Source of the DNA: an uncultured Alphaproteobacteria bacterium
Lineage (GTDB): Bacteria; Pseudomonadota; Alphaproteobacteria; Rhizobiales; Aestuariivirgaceae
Assembly: GCA_937870685.1 (NCBI GenBank)
Contig: CALMZX010000087.1
Span: 1 to 43,329 of the forward strand
Direction: 5' to 3'
DNA length: 43,329 nt
The first letter of the stretch is position 1. Each line of letters begins with the position of its first letter. The position numbers and the translations under genes are program-made. The notes beneath the pieces are model-generated. The model had not been told where the DNA came from. It saw nothing but the letters and a program-made list of their open reading frames with translations, and did not search any database. Below, piece by piece: positions 17,441 through 25,853 of the stretch.

Positions 17441-17634
17441 GCATCCGGTGCTTCACATGGCCCCCAGGGCCGGAAGCTCAAAAGGGAACACGGTGCGGAC
17501 GACCCAATCGGGGCCAAAACCGTGACTGCCCCCGCAACTGTAAGCGGCGAGGATGTGGCATATGTCACTGGTGTTCTTGCACCGGGAAGGCGCCTCATCC
17601 GTCCGAGCCGCAAGTCAGGAGACCTGCCGGATGA
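17441..17634 (+). ncRNA. Cobalamin riboswitch
   Basis: The conserved adenosylcobalamin aptamer is recognisable: AAGGGAACACGGTG (about 17479), CTGCCCCCGCAACTG at 17526-17540 followed by TAAGCGG, CACTGG near 17566, GGGAAGGCG at 17584-17592 and the B12 box CAGGAGACCTGCC at 17616-17628. A P1 stem is visible: CATCCGGT (17442-17449) pairs with GCCGGATG (17626-17633). It precedes cbtB by about 47 bases and should shut off the whole rightward cobalt/cobalamin operon when cobalamin is high. The 3' strand of P1 can also pair elsewhere; see findings. Confidence 0.95.
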
Positions 17635-17680
17635 GACGCCGGGCGAAAGCCCAAAATTCATTGGTCGCACGGAGGGTGAC

Positions 17681-17854
17681 ATGACCACCGCAACTCAGAC
17701 TCTTTCCCTTTCCTTTTCGCAGCGCATTGCCATCGGCATGTCGGCCCTTTTCCTGGGGTCCTTCCTGGTGTTCGGCGTTGGCCTTGCCAACGACGCGCGC
17801 CTGCACAATGCCGCGCACGACACGCGCCACGCTGTCGGCTTTCCCTGCCACTAA
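17681..17854 (+). CDS. cbtB: Cobalt transporter subunit CbtB
   Basis: CbtB is the small partner of CbtA in a predicted cobalt uptake system controlled by cobalamin riboswitches. The 57-residue product has one transmembrane helix (about 15-37) and the hallmark short His-rich end: HNAAHDTRHAVGFPCH, with four His and one Cys able to bind Co2+. A strong Shine-Dalgarno (GGAGG) lies a few bases upstream. The position right after the riboswitch and 18 bases before cbtA is typical. Confidence 0.93.
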   Translation: MTTATQTLSLSFSQRIAIGMSALFLGSFLVFGVGLANDARLHNAAHDTRHAVGFPCH

Positions 17855-17872
17855 GCCACCGGCTGAACAGAC

Positions 17873-18640
17873 ATGACGGGGCGGGTTCTGCTCGCCGCAA
17901 TCCTCGCGGGGCTTGCGGCTGGTTTTGTCATGGGTGTGATCCAGCATGTGCGGCTCACACCTCTGATCATCGCGGCTGAGCGTTTCGAAGTGGCTTCGGC
18001 AACGGCGCATTCCCATGCGGACAGTTCCGCATCCGAACCGGCGCCACTTGAGCCGGAGACGGCGCCTCAGGGGCACACCCATGCACCGGAAGCACCGGCA
18101 GCAGGCGGGCATGAGCATCCGGCGGATGCATGGGCACCTGGCGACGGCTGGGAGCGCACCGCCTACACGACACTCACCGCCATGCTCACGGCGGCGGGCT
18201 TCGCCCTGATCCTCACGGGCCTCTCCTACCTGACCGGACTCCCCGTCACCCGTAACAACGGACTGGTCTGGGGTGTGTGTGGTTTCATCGCGGTTTCACT
18301 CGCGCCTGCGGCCGGGCTGCCCCCGGAACTGCCTGGAACCGAAGCGGCGGGGTTGTTCGGTCGCCAAGCCTGGTGGCGGGGGACGATCAGCTGCACCAGC
18401 CTGGCCATCTGGCTGGCCGCGTCGGCGCGGCGCTGGTGGTGGTTCCCGGCTGCCGCCGTGATCGCGGCCTTCCCCCACGTGGTGGGGGCACCACGCATGC
18501 CGCCGGAAGACACGCCACTGCCGGCATCACTCGCCGCGGAGTTTGTTTCATCCAGCCTCGCCTCAAACCTGGTGATGTGGCTGCTGATCGGCTTCTTCCT
18601 TTCAATTTTCCTCAACCGTGTGCAGGAGCAGAAAACTTGA
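17873..18640 (+). CDS. cbtA: Cobalt transporter subunit CbtA
   Basis: CbtA is the multi-spanning membrane component of the CbtAB cobalt transporter. The 255 residues contain five to six hydrophobic segments (about 5-25, 100-122, 130-148, 170-188, 195-210, 232-250). A periplasmic or cytoplasmic His-rich loop at about 45-82 (HSHAD, GHTHAPE, GGHEHP) is a likely metal-gathering site. The C-terminal stop overlaps a TTG start of cobW. Transport of Co2+ is inferred from family and riboswitch context. Confidence 0.9.
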   Translation: MTGRVLLAAILAGLAAGFVMGVIQHVRLTPLIIAAERFEVASATAHSHADSSASEPAPLEPETAPQGHTHAPEAPAAGGHEHPADAWAPGDGWERTAYTTLTAMLTAAGFALILTGLSYLTGLPVTRNNGLVWGVCGFIAVSLAPAAGLPPELPGTEAAGLFGRQAWWRGTISCTSLAIWLAASARRWWWFPAAAVIAAFPHVVGAPRMPPEDTPLPASLAAEFVSSSLASNLVMWLLIGFFLSIFLNRVQEQKT

Positions 18641-19671
18641 ACAGCAAGATCCCCGCGACTGTGATCACCGGCTTCCTGGGCGCCGGCAAAACGACGCTGA
18701 TCCGCCACATGCTGGCCAATGCCAAGGGCCGCAAGCTCGCCCTCATCATCAACGAATTCGGTGATGTCGGCGTGGACGGTGACATCCTGAAAGCCTGCGG
18801 CAACGAGGCCTGCGGCGAGGACGACATCATCGAGCTGGCCAATGGCTGCATCTGCTGCACGGTGGCGGACGACTTTGTGCCGACCATGAACAAGCTGCTG
18901 TCGCGCGGACAGCGGCCGGACCACATCATCATCGAAACGTCGGGCCTTGCCTTGCCGCAGCCCCTGGTGCGGGCCTTCAACTGGCCCGAAATCAAGTCGC
19001 AGGTGACGGTCGATGGCGTGCTGACCGTTGTGGACGGCAAGGCGCTTGCCGAGGGGCGGTTTGCCGATGACGAAGAGGCTCTCGCGGCCCAGCGCGCGCA
19101 AGACCCGAACCTCGACCACGAGAACCCTGTCGAAGAGTTGTTCGAGGACCAGTTGAATGCCGCCGACATGGTCATTCTCAACAAGTCAGACCTGCTGAGT
19201 GAAGCCGAACGGCAAGCCACGGCCGCGGAGCTGAAGCAGAAGCTGCGCCCGGCGACGCGGCTGGTGCCCGCCCAGAATGGCGCGCTCGACCTTTCCATCC
19301 TTCTAGGGCTGAACGGACAGGCCGAGGACGACCTGCACAACCGCCTTTCGCACCACGAGATGGAAGGTGAAGAGCAGCACGACCATGATGACTTCGTGAC
19401 CTTCATCGTTGCGTTGCCGCCGCAGAAGGACCGGGCAACGCTGCTGAAGACGATTGAAAAGACCATCGCGGCCCATGACATTCTGCGCATCAAGGGCTTT
19501 GCCGATGTGGCAGGCTCGGATTCGCGGCTGCTGATCCAGGCCGTGGGTCCGCGCCTGAACAGCTACTTCGACCGTGCATGGCAGGCCGGGGAAGCACGGC
19601 AGACGCGGCTCGTGGTGATTGGCGAGAAGCACATGGACCGCTCCGCAATCGAGGCGTCGCTGAAAGGCTGA
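18637..19671 (+). CDS. cobW: CobW-type GTPase metallochaperone
   Basis: CobW is a G3E-family GTPase thought to deliver Co2+ to the CobN chelatase. The 344-residue protein has Walker A GFLGAGKTT at 12-20, the Cys-x-Cys-Cys metal site GCICC at 70-74, NKSDLL as guanine-specificity motif, and a His/Asp-rich insertion (HHEMEGEEQHDHDD) before the C-terminal CobW_C domain. The start is a TTG at 18637 inside the cbtA stop (TTGA), with AGGAG 8 bases upstream. The next gene, cobN, begins in a TGATG overlap, which supports delivery to CobN. Confidence 0.95.
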   Translation: MNSKIPATVITGFLGAGKTTLIRHMLANAKGRKLALIINEFGDVGVDGDILKACGNEACGEDDIIELANGCICCTVADDFVPTMNKLLSRGQRPDHIIIETSGLALPQPLVRAFNWPEIKSQVTVDGVLTVVDGKALAEGRFADDEEALAAQRAQDPNLDHENPVEELFEDQLNAADMVILNKSDLLSEAERQATAAELKQKLRPATRLVPAQNGALDLSILLGLNGQAEDDLHNRLSHHEMEGEEQHDHDDFVTFIVALPPQKDRATLLKTIEKTIAAHDILRIKGFADVAGSDSRLLIQAVGPRLNSYFDRAWQAGEARQTRLVVIGEKHMDRSAIEASLKG

Positions 19672-22600
19672 TGCATCTCATCGCCACCACGACAGGGGTG
19701 ATCGACGGGGCCGCCGAGGCGGTGGACCTCAAGCAGTCACCGGGCGAGATCGTCATCCTGTCGGCGGCGGACAGCGAACTGGCAAACCTGGCCCGTGCGA
19801 TCGACGCGCTGGGCGGGGGTATTCCGGCCGTACGGCTCACCAACCTGATGCTGTTGCAGCACAACTACTCGGTTGACCTCTACTGCGAGACGACACTGGC
19901 AAAGGCCAAGCTGATTGTGGTGCGCTTGCTGGGTGGCGAGAGTTATTGGCCCTATGGCGTCGCCTCGCTGCGCGCGCTTGCCGGGCAAACCGGCGCGCGG
20001 CTGGCCATTCTTCCCGGTGGCAGCGAGCCCGACCCGCAGACCTCTTCGCTCTCCACGCTTTCACTCGCGGAAACAGAACGCCTGCGGCAGTATTTCGCCC
20101 ATGGCGGTCCGGCCAATGCCATCGAGGCGCTGCGTTATTGCGCGCTGCTTGTGGGGCACACTGGAACGTCTGCCCTGCCCGCGCCATTCCGAGGTGCTGC
20201 CCGATACCGTGAGACCACCGCAACAGCACCGAAGGCGGGCATCGTGTTCTACCGCTCGGTGATTGAGGGTGGACAGACGGCTCCCATCGATGCGCTGTGC
20301 GATGCGCTGGCGGCCCGTGGCATGTCCGTGTCGGCCCTCTACATCGCCAGCCTGAAGGACAAGGCGAGCCGGGAGCAGATCACCACGGCGTGGCGAGACC
20401 AGCCACCGGACGTGATCATCAATGCAACCTCATTCGCAGTCGGCGATGAAGCACAGGATCCGTTGGCAGGGTTTGATTGCCCCGTCCTGCAGGTCACCCT
20501 CGCCGGTAGTGGCGAAGTGGATTGGCGGCAATCGACGCGCGGCCTTGGGGCCAAGGACCTCGCCATGTCCACGGTGCTTCCGGAACTGGATGGCCGCATC
20601 GCGACACGCGCCATTTCCTTCAAGACTGACGCCCTGTGGCACGCGGCCAGTGAATGCCGCATCGTGACCTACAAGCCTGTGGCGGACCGGATCGAATTCG
20701 TCGCCGACCTGGCCGCCAACTGGGCGGGCTTGCGCCACACGCCGCGGCAAGCGCAGCGCAGCGCCATCATCCTCGCCAACTATCCCAACAAGGATGGGCG
20801 GATTGCCAATGGCGTCGGCTATGACACGCCCGCGAGCACCATCGCCATCCTGCAGGCCTTGTCTGCAGCGGGCCATGACGTGCAGGACATTCCTGCCTCA
20901 GGGAATGCGCTGATCGAATTGCTGCAAGCGGGCGTGACCAATGCGGTAAGTGACAAGGCCTCCGCCATCACGCTCGGTGTTTCAGAATACGAGAGTCATT
21001 ACAATGCCTTGCCGACGGAAGCGCGTGCGGCACTGGAAGCGCGCTGGGGTGCGCCATCGCGCGATCCGTTTGTGCGCGGCGATGCCTTCCACCTGCCGCT
21101 GGTGCAATTCGGCAAGGTGGTCGTGGGCATCCAGCCGGCGCGCGGATACAACATCGACCCGAAGTCCACCTATCACGACCCGGCGCTGGTGCCGCCCCAC
21201 GGCTATCTCGCCACCTATTTCTGGCTCCGCCATCACTTCGGCGCACAGGCTGTCATCCACAACGGCAAGCATGGCAACCTGGAATGGCTTCCCGGCAAGG
21301 CGACAGCGCTCTCGTCCGCGTGCTGGCCGGAGATCGCGATGGGGCCCGTGCCGCAATTCTATCCCTTCATCGTCAATGATCCGGGCGAAGGCACGCAGGC
21401 CAAGCGGCGCACGTCAGCCGTGATCATCGACCACCTGACGCCACCGCTGACACGAGCCGAGACTTACGGACCGCTCAAGGACCTGGAAGCGCTGGTGGAC
21501 GAATATTATCTCGCCTCCGGGCTGGACCGCCGCCGCCTGCTGGCGCTGAAAGAGAACATTCTCGACCTGACACGGCAGCACAGACTCGACCGGGATGCCG
21601 GGTTTACCGGGGATGATGACGGCGACCTGCAGAAACTCGATGCCTATCTCTGCGATCTGAAGGAGGCGCAGATCAGGGACGGCCTGCACGTTCTCGGTAC
21701 CGCGCCCCAAGGGCAGCAGGAAACGGACCTCCTGGTGGCGCTCACCCGTGTGGCGCGGGGTGATGGTTCTGGCGGAAACCAGTCCCTGTTGCGGGCGCTG
21801 GCCCATGATCTGGCGTTGGCGGGGTTCGATCCGTTGTCCTGCACGATGGCTGATTCATGGCAGGGCGAACGGCCTGAAGCACTGCGCTCCGTCTCAGATG
21901 ATACATGGCGGACACAGGGCGACACCGTGGAACGTCTTGAACTGCTGGCCCTCCGCCTTGTGACCGGTGTCGCCCCGCCACCGGGGGAGATGACGCGCGC
22001 CGTTCTCAGCACCATCACCAGCACCTTGCGCCCTGCCCTCGCTGCATCCGCGCACAATGAAATCGCCAATCTGATGCGCGGGCTGGACGGGCGGCGGGTG
22101 CAGGCCGGTCCATCAGGCGCACCGACGCGCGGGCGGCTGGATGTGTTGCCGACAGGACGGAACTTCTATTCACTCGACAACCGGACGCTGCCGACGCCTG
22201 CCGCCTGGAACCTGGGCCGCAGGTCGGCCGAAGCGCTGCTCACACGGCACTTTCAGGACACGGGTCAACACCTTGTTTCAGTAGCACTTTCCGCCTGGGG
22301 AACGGCCAACATGCGGACCGGTGGTGACGACATCGCGCAGGCGCTGGCCCTGATCGGCGTGAAACCGGTGTGGGACCCTTCGAGCTGGCGTGTCACGGGT
22401 TTTGAAACGATTGCCCCTGCCGTGCTGGGCCGCCCGCGCGTGGATGTGACCTTGCGCATCTCCGGCCTGTTCCGTGATGCCTTCCCGTCGCAGATCGAAC
22501 TGCTCGACAAGGCGATCCAGGCTGTTGCAGACCTTGACGAGCCAGACAGTGACAACCCGATTGCCGCCCGCATGCGCCGCGAAACGCTGACACTTGCCAG

Positions 22601-23333
22601 TGCCGGACTTGCAGAAGACGAGGCGCGTGGCCTTTCCCGGCAAAGGATATTCGGGGCAAAGCCCGGTGCCTATGGGGCCGGACTGCAGGCCCTCATTGAT
22701 GAAGGCATCTGGGAGTCGCGCGCTGATCTTGCGGCGGCTTTCGTCACGTGGGGGGCATTTGCCTATGGCGCACGGACGGACGGTGTGGGCATGGAAGAAA
22801 CGTTCCGGCGCCGTCTTGCTGGCGTTGAAGCGGTGATCCACAACCAGGACAACCGCGAGCACGACCTTCTGGATTCCGACGACTACTACCAGTTTGAAGG
22901 GGGCTTGAGTGCGGCGGTGGAGACTGAGTCTGGGCGCAAGCCAGCTGTCTACCACAATGATCATTCCCGCCCGGAACGGCCTGTGGTGCGCACACTTGAT
23001 GAAGAAGTGGCGCGGGTGGTGCGCTCGCGCGTTGTCAACCCGAAGTGGATCGCAGGCGTGAAGCGCCACGGCTACAAGGGTGCTTTCGAGATTGCCGCAA
23101 CTGTCGATTACATGTTCGCCTTTGCCGCCACGGCGGACGCGGTAAAATCGCATCATTTCGATCTCGCCTTCGATGCCTACATCGGTGATGATGACACGCG
23201 GGCGTTCATTGCCGAGAACAACCCCCATGCGCTGAAGGAGATCGCGGCGAGGCTTGATGAAGCCATCGCCCGCGGCCTTTGGCAGCCGCGCCTCAATTCC
23301 ACCTATGACCGCCTGAGAGAGTTGCAGACATGA
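19671..23333 (+). CDS. cobN: Aerobic cobaltochelatase subunit CobN
   Basis: CobN is the large porphyrin-binding subunit of the ATP-dependent CobNST complex that inserts Co2+ into hydrogenobyrinic acid a,c-diamide in the aerobic pathway. The 1220-residue product is slightly short of the usual 1250-1280 but covers the full CobN/BchH domain. The signature VIHNGKHGNLEWLPGK lies near residue 525-540, and late blocks include DNREHDLLDSDDYYQFEGG. The ATG at 19671 overlaps the cobW stop by one base; an open frame upstream is only readthrough of cobW. The cobS and cobT AAA partners are not in the window. Confidence 0.96.
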   Translation: MHLIATTTGVIDGAAEAVDLKQSPGEIVILSAADSELANLARAIDALGGGIPAVRLTNLMLLQHNYSVDLYCETTLAKAKLIVVRLLGGESYWPYGVASLRALAGQTGARLAILPGGSEPDPQTSSLSTLSLAETERLRQYFAHGGPANAIEALRYCALLVGHTGTSALPAPFRGAARYRETTATAPKAGIVFYRSVIEGGQTAPIDALCDALAARGMSVSALYIASLKDKASREQITTAWRDQPPDVIINATSFAVGDEAQDPLAGFDCPVLQVTLAGSGEVDWRQSTRGLGAKDLAMSTVLPELDGRIATRAISFKTDALWHAASECRIVTYKPVADRIEFVADLAANWAGLRHTPRQAQRSAIILANYPNKDGRIANGVGYDTPASTIAILQALSAAGHDVQDIPASGNALIELLQAGVTNAVSDKASAITLGVSEYESHYNALPTEARAALEARWGAPSRDPFVRGDAFHLPLVQFGKVVVGIQPARGYNIDPKSTYHDPALVPPHGYLATYFWLRHHFGAQAVIHNGKHGNLEWLPGKATALSSACWPEIAMGPVPQFYPFIVNDPGEGTQAKRRTSAVIIDHLTPPLTRAETYGPLKDLEALVDEYYLASGLDRRRLLALKENILDLTRQHRLDRDAGFTGDDDGDLQKLDAYLCDLKEAQIRDGLHVLGTAPQGQQETDLLVALTRVARGDGSGGNQSLLRALAHDLALAGFDPLSCTMADSWQGERPEALRSVSDDTWRTQGDTVERLELLALRLVTGVAPPPGEMTRAVLSTITSTLRPALAASAHNEIANLMRGLDGRRVQAGPSGAPTRGRLDVLPTGRNFYSLDNRTLPTPAAWNLGRRSAEALLTRHFQDTGQHLVSVALSAWGTANMRTGGDDIAQALALIGVKPVWDPSSWRVTGFETIAPAVLGRPRVDVTLRISGLFRDAFPSQIELLDKAIQAVADLDEPDSDNPIAARMRRETLTLASAGLAEDEARGLSRQRIFGAKPGAYGAGLQALIDEGIWESRADLAAAFVTWGAFAYGARTDGVGMEETFRRRLAGVEAVIHNQDNREHDLLDSDDYYQFEGGLSAAVETESGRKPAVYHNDHSRPERPVVRTLDEEVARVVRSRVVNPKWIAGVKRHGYKGAFEIAATVDYMFAFAATADAVKSHHFDLAFDAYIGDDDTRAFIAENNPHALKEIAARLDEAIARGLWQPRLNSTYDRLRELQT

Positions 23334-23944
23334 GCGAAGACAACGACCACGACCTCGCCCGCCACCACGACAAGATGGCCAAGAAGAAAGCGGCCCGCGA
23401 CAAGATCATGGCGGGCAAGACCATCGAGCGGGGCTTGCTGATCGTCCACACCGGAAAGGGAAAGGGCAAGTCCACAGCCGCCTTCGGCATGGTGTTCCGC
23501 TGCATCGGCCACGGCTTCAAGTCCGGCGTCATCCAGTTCATCAAGGGAGCTTGGGATACGGGCGAGCGGACGGTGCTGGAGAATTTCCCTGATCTCGTCA
23601 CCATCAAGGCCGCAGGTGAAGGTTTCACCTGGGAAACCCAGGACCGGGCGCGCGACATGGCCCATGCCCGGGAGGGCTGGGAGGAAGCCAAGCGGCTGAT
23701 CGCCGATCCCTCCTACAAGATGGTGCTGCTGGACGAACTCAACATCGTGCTGCGCTACGACTACCTGCCGATGGATGAGGTGCTTGACGTGTTGCGCAAC
23801 CGCCCGATGGACAAGCATATCGTCATCACCGGACGCAATGCCCGCGACGAATTGATCGAAATCGCCGATCTGGTGACCGAGATGGAGCAGGTGAAGCATC
23901 CTTTCCGCAGCGGCGTGAAGGCACAGGCCGGGATTGAGTTTTGA
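23330..23944 (+). CDS. cobO: Cob(I)yrinic acid a,c-diamide adenosyltransferase (CobO)
   Basis: CobO attaches the 5'-deoxyadenosyl group to the corrin cobalt. The 204-residue protein has the unusual N-terminal Lys-rich stretch of the CobA/CobO family and the P-loop HTGKGKGKSTAAFG, which binds the ATP used as adenosyl donor. The blocks VIQFIKGAWDTGER, LLDELNIVLRYDYL and VITGRNARDELIE are conserved. It starts in an ATGA overlap with cobN. After its stop the operon's only long non-coding gap begins. Confidence 0.96.
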   Translation: MSEDNDHDLARHHDKMAKKKAARDKIMAGKTIERGLLIVHTGKGKGKSTAAFGMVFRCIGHGFKSGVIQFIKGAWDTGERTVLENFPDLVTIKAAGEGFTWETQDRARDMAHAREGWEEAKRLIADPSYKMVLLDELNIVLRYDYLPMDEVLDVLRNRPMDKHIVITGRNARDELIEIADLVTEMEQVKHPFRSGVKAQAGIEF

Positions 23945-23990
23945 TGTGACGTTTGCGGCCTTGTGGCCCTGCCCCTACCCGCCTAAGAGC

Positions 23991-24113
23991 ACAGGAAGCA
24001 GCGCCCCGGCTGGATGGGGCTGAGAGCCACTCCGGTGCGGCCGACCCAAGCGGGGCCCAGTCCGGATGCTGCCTTTCCCCCGCGGTTACCGCGGCGCTGC
24101 GATGTGGAAAGGC
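23991..24113 (+). promoter_or_regulatory. Candidate structured leader RNA of cbiX with sequestered ribosome site
   Basis: The 176 bases between cobO and cbiX are not convincingly coding. GCCTTTCC (24071-24078) pairs over eight bases with GGAAAGGC (24106-24113), which contains the only Shine-Dalgarno of cbiX (ATG at 24121). Inside sits a perfect hairpin CCGCGG-TTA-CCGCGG (24080-24094). Upstream, GCAGCGCC (23998-24005) can pair with GGCGCTGC (24093-24100) or, in part, with GCTGC at 24068-24072, giving competing folds. A weak internal promoter candidate (TTGTGG, 17 bases, TAAGAG at 23984-23989) would start near the element. I do not recognise a known riboswitch class. Confidence 0.5.
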
Positions 24114-24120
24114 GCAAGAC

Positions 24121-25227
24121 ATGTCGGAAAAACTGGGTGTGATGCTGTGCGGGCACGGTAGCCGCGACAAGGACGCGGTGAAGGAATTCGCCGTGCTGGC
24201 GGAGCACCTGAAAAAGCGCCTGCCGCAATATCCCGTGGAGTTCGGCTACCTCGAATTTGCGACGCCGATCATCCGGGACGGGCTCGACAAGCTTCGGGCC
24301 AGCGGCGTGACCCGGGTTCTTGCGGTGCCGGGCATGCTGTTTGCCGCTGGACATGCCAAGAACGACATTCCCTCCGTTCTCAACACCTACGCCGCCCAGA
24401 ACGGCGTCACCATCAACTACGGCAAGGAACTGGGCATTGACCCCAAGATGCTGCGCGCTGCCGGAGACCGCATCGAGCAGGCTTTGAAGGCGGCTGGTGA
24501 TCAAGTCTCCCGGCATGACACCTTGCTGGTGGTGGTGGGGCGCGGTGCGTCTGATCCCGATGCCAACTCCAATGTCTCCAAGGTCATGCGCATGTTGTGG
24601 GAGGGCTTTGGCTTCGGCTGGGGCGAAGTGGCCTATTCGGGCGTCACCTTCCCGCTGGTGGAACCGGGCCTCGAACATTGTGTACGGTTGGGCTTCAAGC
24701 GCATCGTGGTGTTCCCGTATTTCCTGTTCACCGGCATTCTGGTGGACCGCATCTATGATGCGACGGACGTGGTTGCCGCACGGCACCCGGACATCGAGTT
24801 CATCAAGGCGCCCTATCTCAACGACCATCCCGCCGTCATCGACACGTTTGTGGAGCGGCTGGAGCAGATCATTTCCGGCGACATCGCCATGAACTGCCAG
24901 CTGTGCAAGTACCGCACGCAGGTGCTGGGTTTCGAGGCTGACGTGGGTGCCGTGCAGGAGAGCCACCACCACCACGTGGAAGGCATCGGCACCAGCGATG
25001 ACTGCCCGCATTGCAATGGCGGACCCTGCACCAATGCCTGCAAGGCGACCGCCAGCGGCCCATTTGAATTGACCTCCCGGCCCGAGCACACCCATGATCA
25101 TCATCATGGTCATGGTCATGGGCATCACCATGACCACGGCCATTCGCATGACCATGGCCACACCCATGCGCCCTATCCCCATGCGGACCATCCACTTGGC
25201 CCGCGCACGCTGAAACCGGGAACGTGA
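24121..25227 (+). CDS. cbiX: Sirohydrochlorin cobaltochelatase CbiX, long form
   Basis: CbiX inserts Co2+ early, into sirohydrochlorin. The 368-residue long form has two chelatase domains. The first carries metal-binding His12 (CGHGSRD) and His78 (FAAGHAKND); the second keeps GRGASDPDANS and FLFTGILVDR but no matching His pair. Residues 257-262 (MNCQLC) match the MxCxxC Fe-S motif known from Bacillus megaterium CbiX; further Cys lie at 295, 298, 303 and 307. A His-rich tail spans 323-356. It starts at 24121 after GGAAAGG, and overlaps cobH (TGATG). An early chelatase beside CobN is notable. Confidence 0.92.
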   Translation: MSEKLGVMLCGHGSRDKDAVKEFAVLAEHLKKRLPQYPVEFGYLEFATPIIRDGLDKLRASGVTRVLAVPGMLFAAGHAKNDIPSVLNTYAAQNGVTINYGKELGIDPKMLRAAGDRIEQALKAAGDQVSRHDTLLVVVGRGASDPDANSNVSKVMRMLWEGFGFGWGEVAYSGVTFPLVEPGLEHCVRLGFKRIVVFPYFLFTGILVDRIYDATDVVAARHPDIEFIKAPYLNDHPAVIDTFVERLEQIISGDIAMNCQLCKYRTQVLGFEADVGAVQESHHHHVEGIGTSDDCPHCNGGPCTNACKATASGPFELTSRPEHTHDHHHGHGHGHHHDHGHSHDHGHTHAPYPHADHPLGPRTLKPGT

Positions 25228-25853
25228 TGAGCGACTACCTGAAAAATCCGGACGCGATCTATTCGCTGTCCTTTGCCACGATTGATGCAGAGGCGGACCT
25301 GTCGCTCATTCCCGCCAATGCCCGTGCGGTGGCTCGCCGCGTCATCCACGCCTGTGGAATGACGGATATTGCGCGCAATCTCATCATTTCGCAGGACTTT
25401 GTGACGGCAGCCGAAGTGGCGCTGATGGCGGGTGGCAAGATCCTGGTTGATGCCGAGATGGTGCGGCACGGGATCATCGCAAGGCTCTTTCCTGACCGCG
25501 AGCGCATCATCTGCACCCTCAACGATCCGCGCACCAAAGAGGTTGCCACCGAAATCGGCAACACGCGCTCCGCGGCTGCCGTTGAACTGTGGCGGCCATA
25601 CCTCGCGGGGTCCATCGCCGTAATCGGCAATGCGCCGACTGCCCTCTTCCACCTGTTGGACATGATTGATGCCGGAGCACCGCGTCCTGCCGCGATTGTG
25701 GGTCTGCCAGTGGGGTTTGTCGGTGCTGCGGAAAGCAAGGAACAGCTGATCGCCAACCCGCGTGGCACTCCGTTTGTGGCCCTGCGCGGGCGTCAGGGCG
25801 GCTCTGCGATGGCCGCTGCTGTCATCAACGCACTGCTGGGAGGTGCCGAATGA
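25227..25853 (+). CDS. cobH: Precorrin-8X methylmutase
   Basis: CobH moves the methyl group from C-11 to C-12 to give hydrogenobyrinic acid. The 208-residue product has the usual length and blocks: a start region with AIYSLSFATI, then VIHACGMTDIA, the active-site His in DAEMVRHGI, NTRSAAA, IGNAPTALFHLL and GLPVGFVGAAESK. The sequence fits both CobH and CbiC, which are homologous; CobH is chosen from context. The ATG at 25227 overlaps the cbiX stop, and the stop overlaps cobL (ATGA). Confidence 0.95.
   Translation: MSDYLKNPDAIYSLSFATIDAEADLSLIPANARAVARRVIHACGMTDIARNLIISQDFVTAAEVALMAGGKILVDAEMVRHGIIARLFPDRERIICTLNDPRTKEVATEIGNTRSAAAVELWRPYLAGSIAVIGNAPTALFHLLDMIDAGAPRPAAIVGLPVGFVGAAESKEQLIANPRGTPFVALRGRQGGSAMAAAVINALLGGAE

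Noticed and set aside
23991..24078. TPP riboswitch upstream of cbiX, suggested by GGGGCTGAGAG and a nearby ACCC
   Set aside because: The other half of the thiamin aptamer (AACCTGAT and the following TAATGCCAGCG-type block) is absent, and the 5' GGGGTGC element is missing. The match is limited to about ten bases.
23953..24120. Open frame extending CbiX at its N-terminus by 56 residues
   Set aside because: The extension starts at a TTG, is Pro/Ala/Arg-rich with no family similarity, and the real CbiX N-terminus MSEKLGVMLCGHGS begins at 24121 after a good ribosome site.
25083..25190. Short tandem repeats of CAT/CAC codons, first suspected as a repeat array or CRISPR-like element
   Set aside because: They encode the His-rich tail of CbiX in frame, with no regular spacer length.
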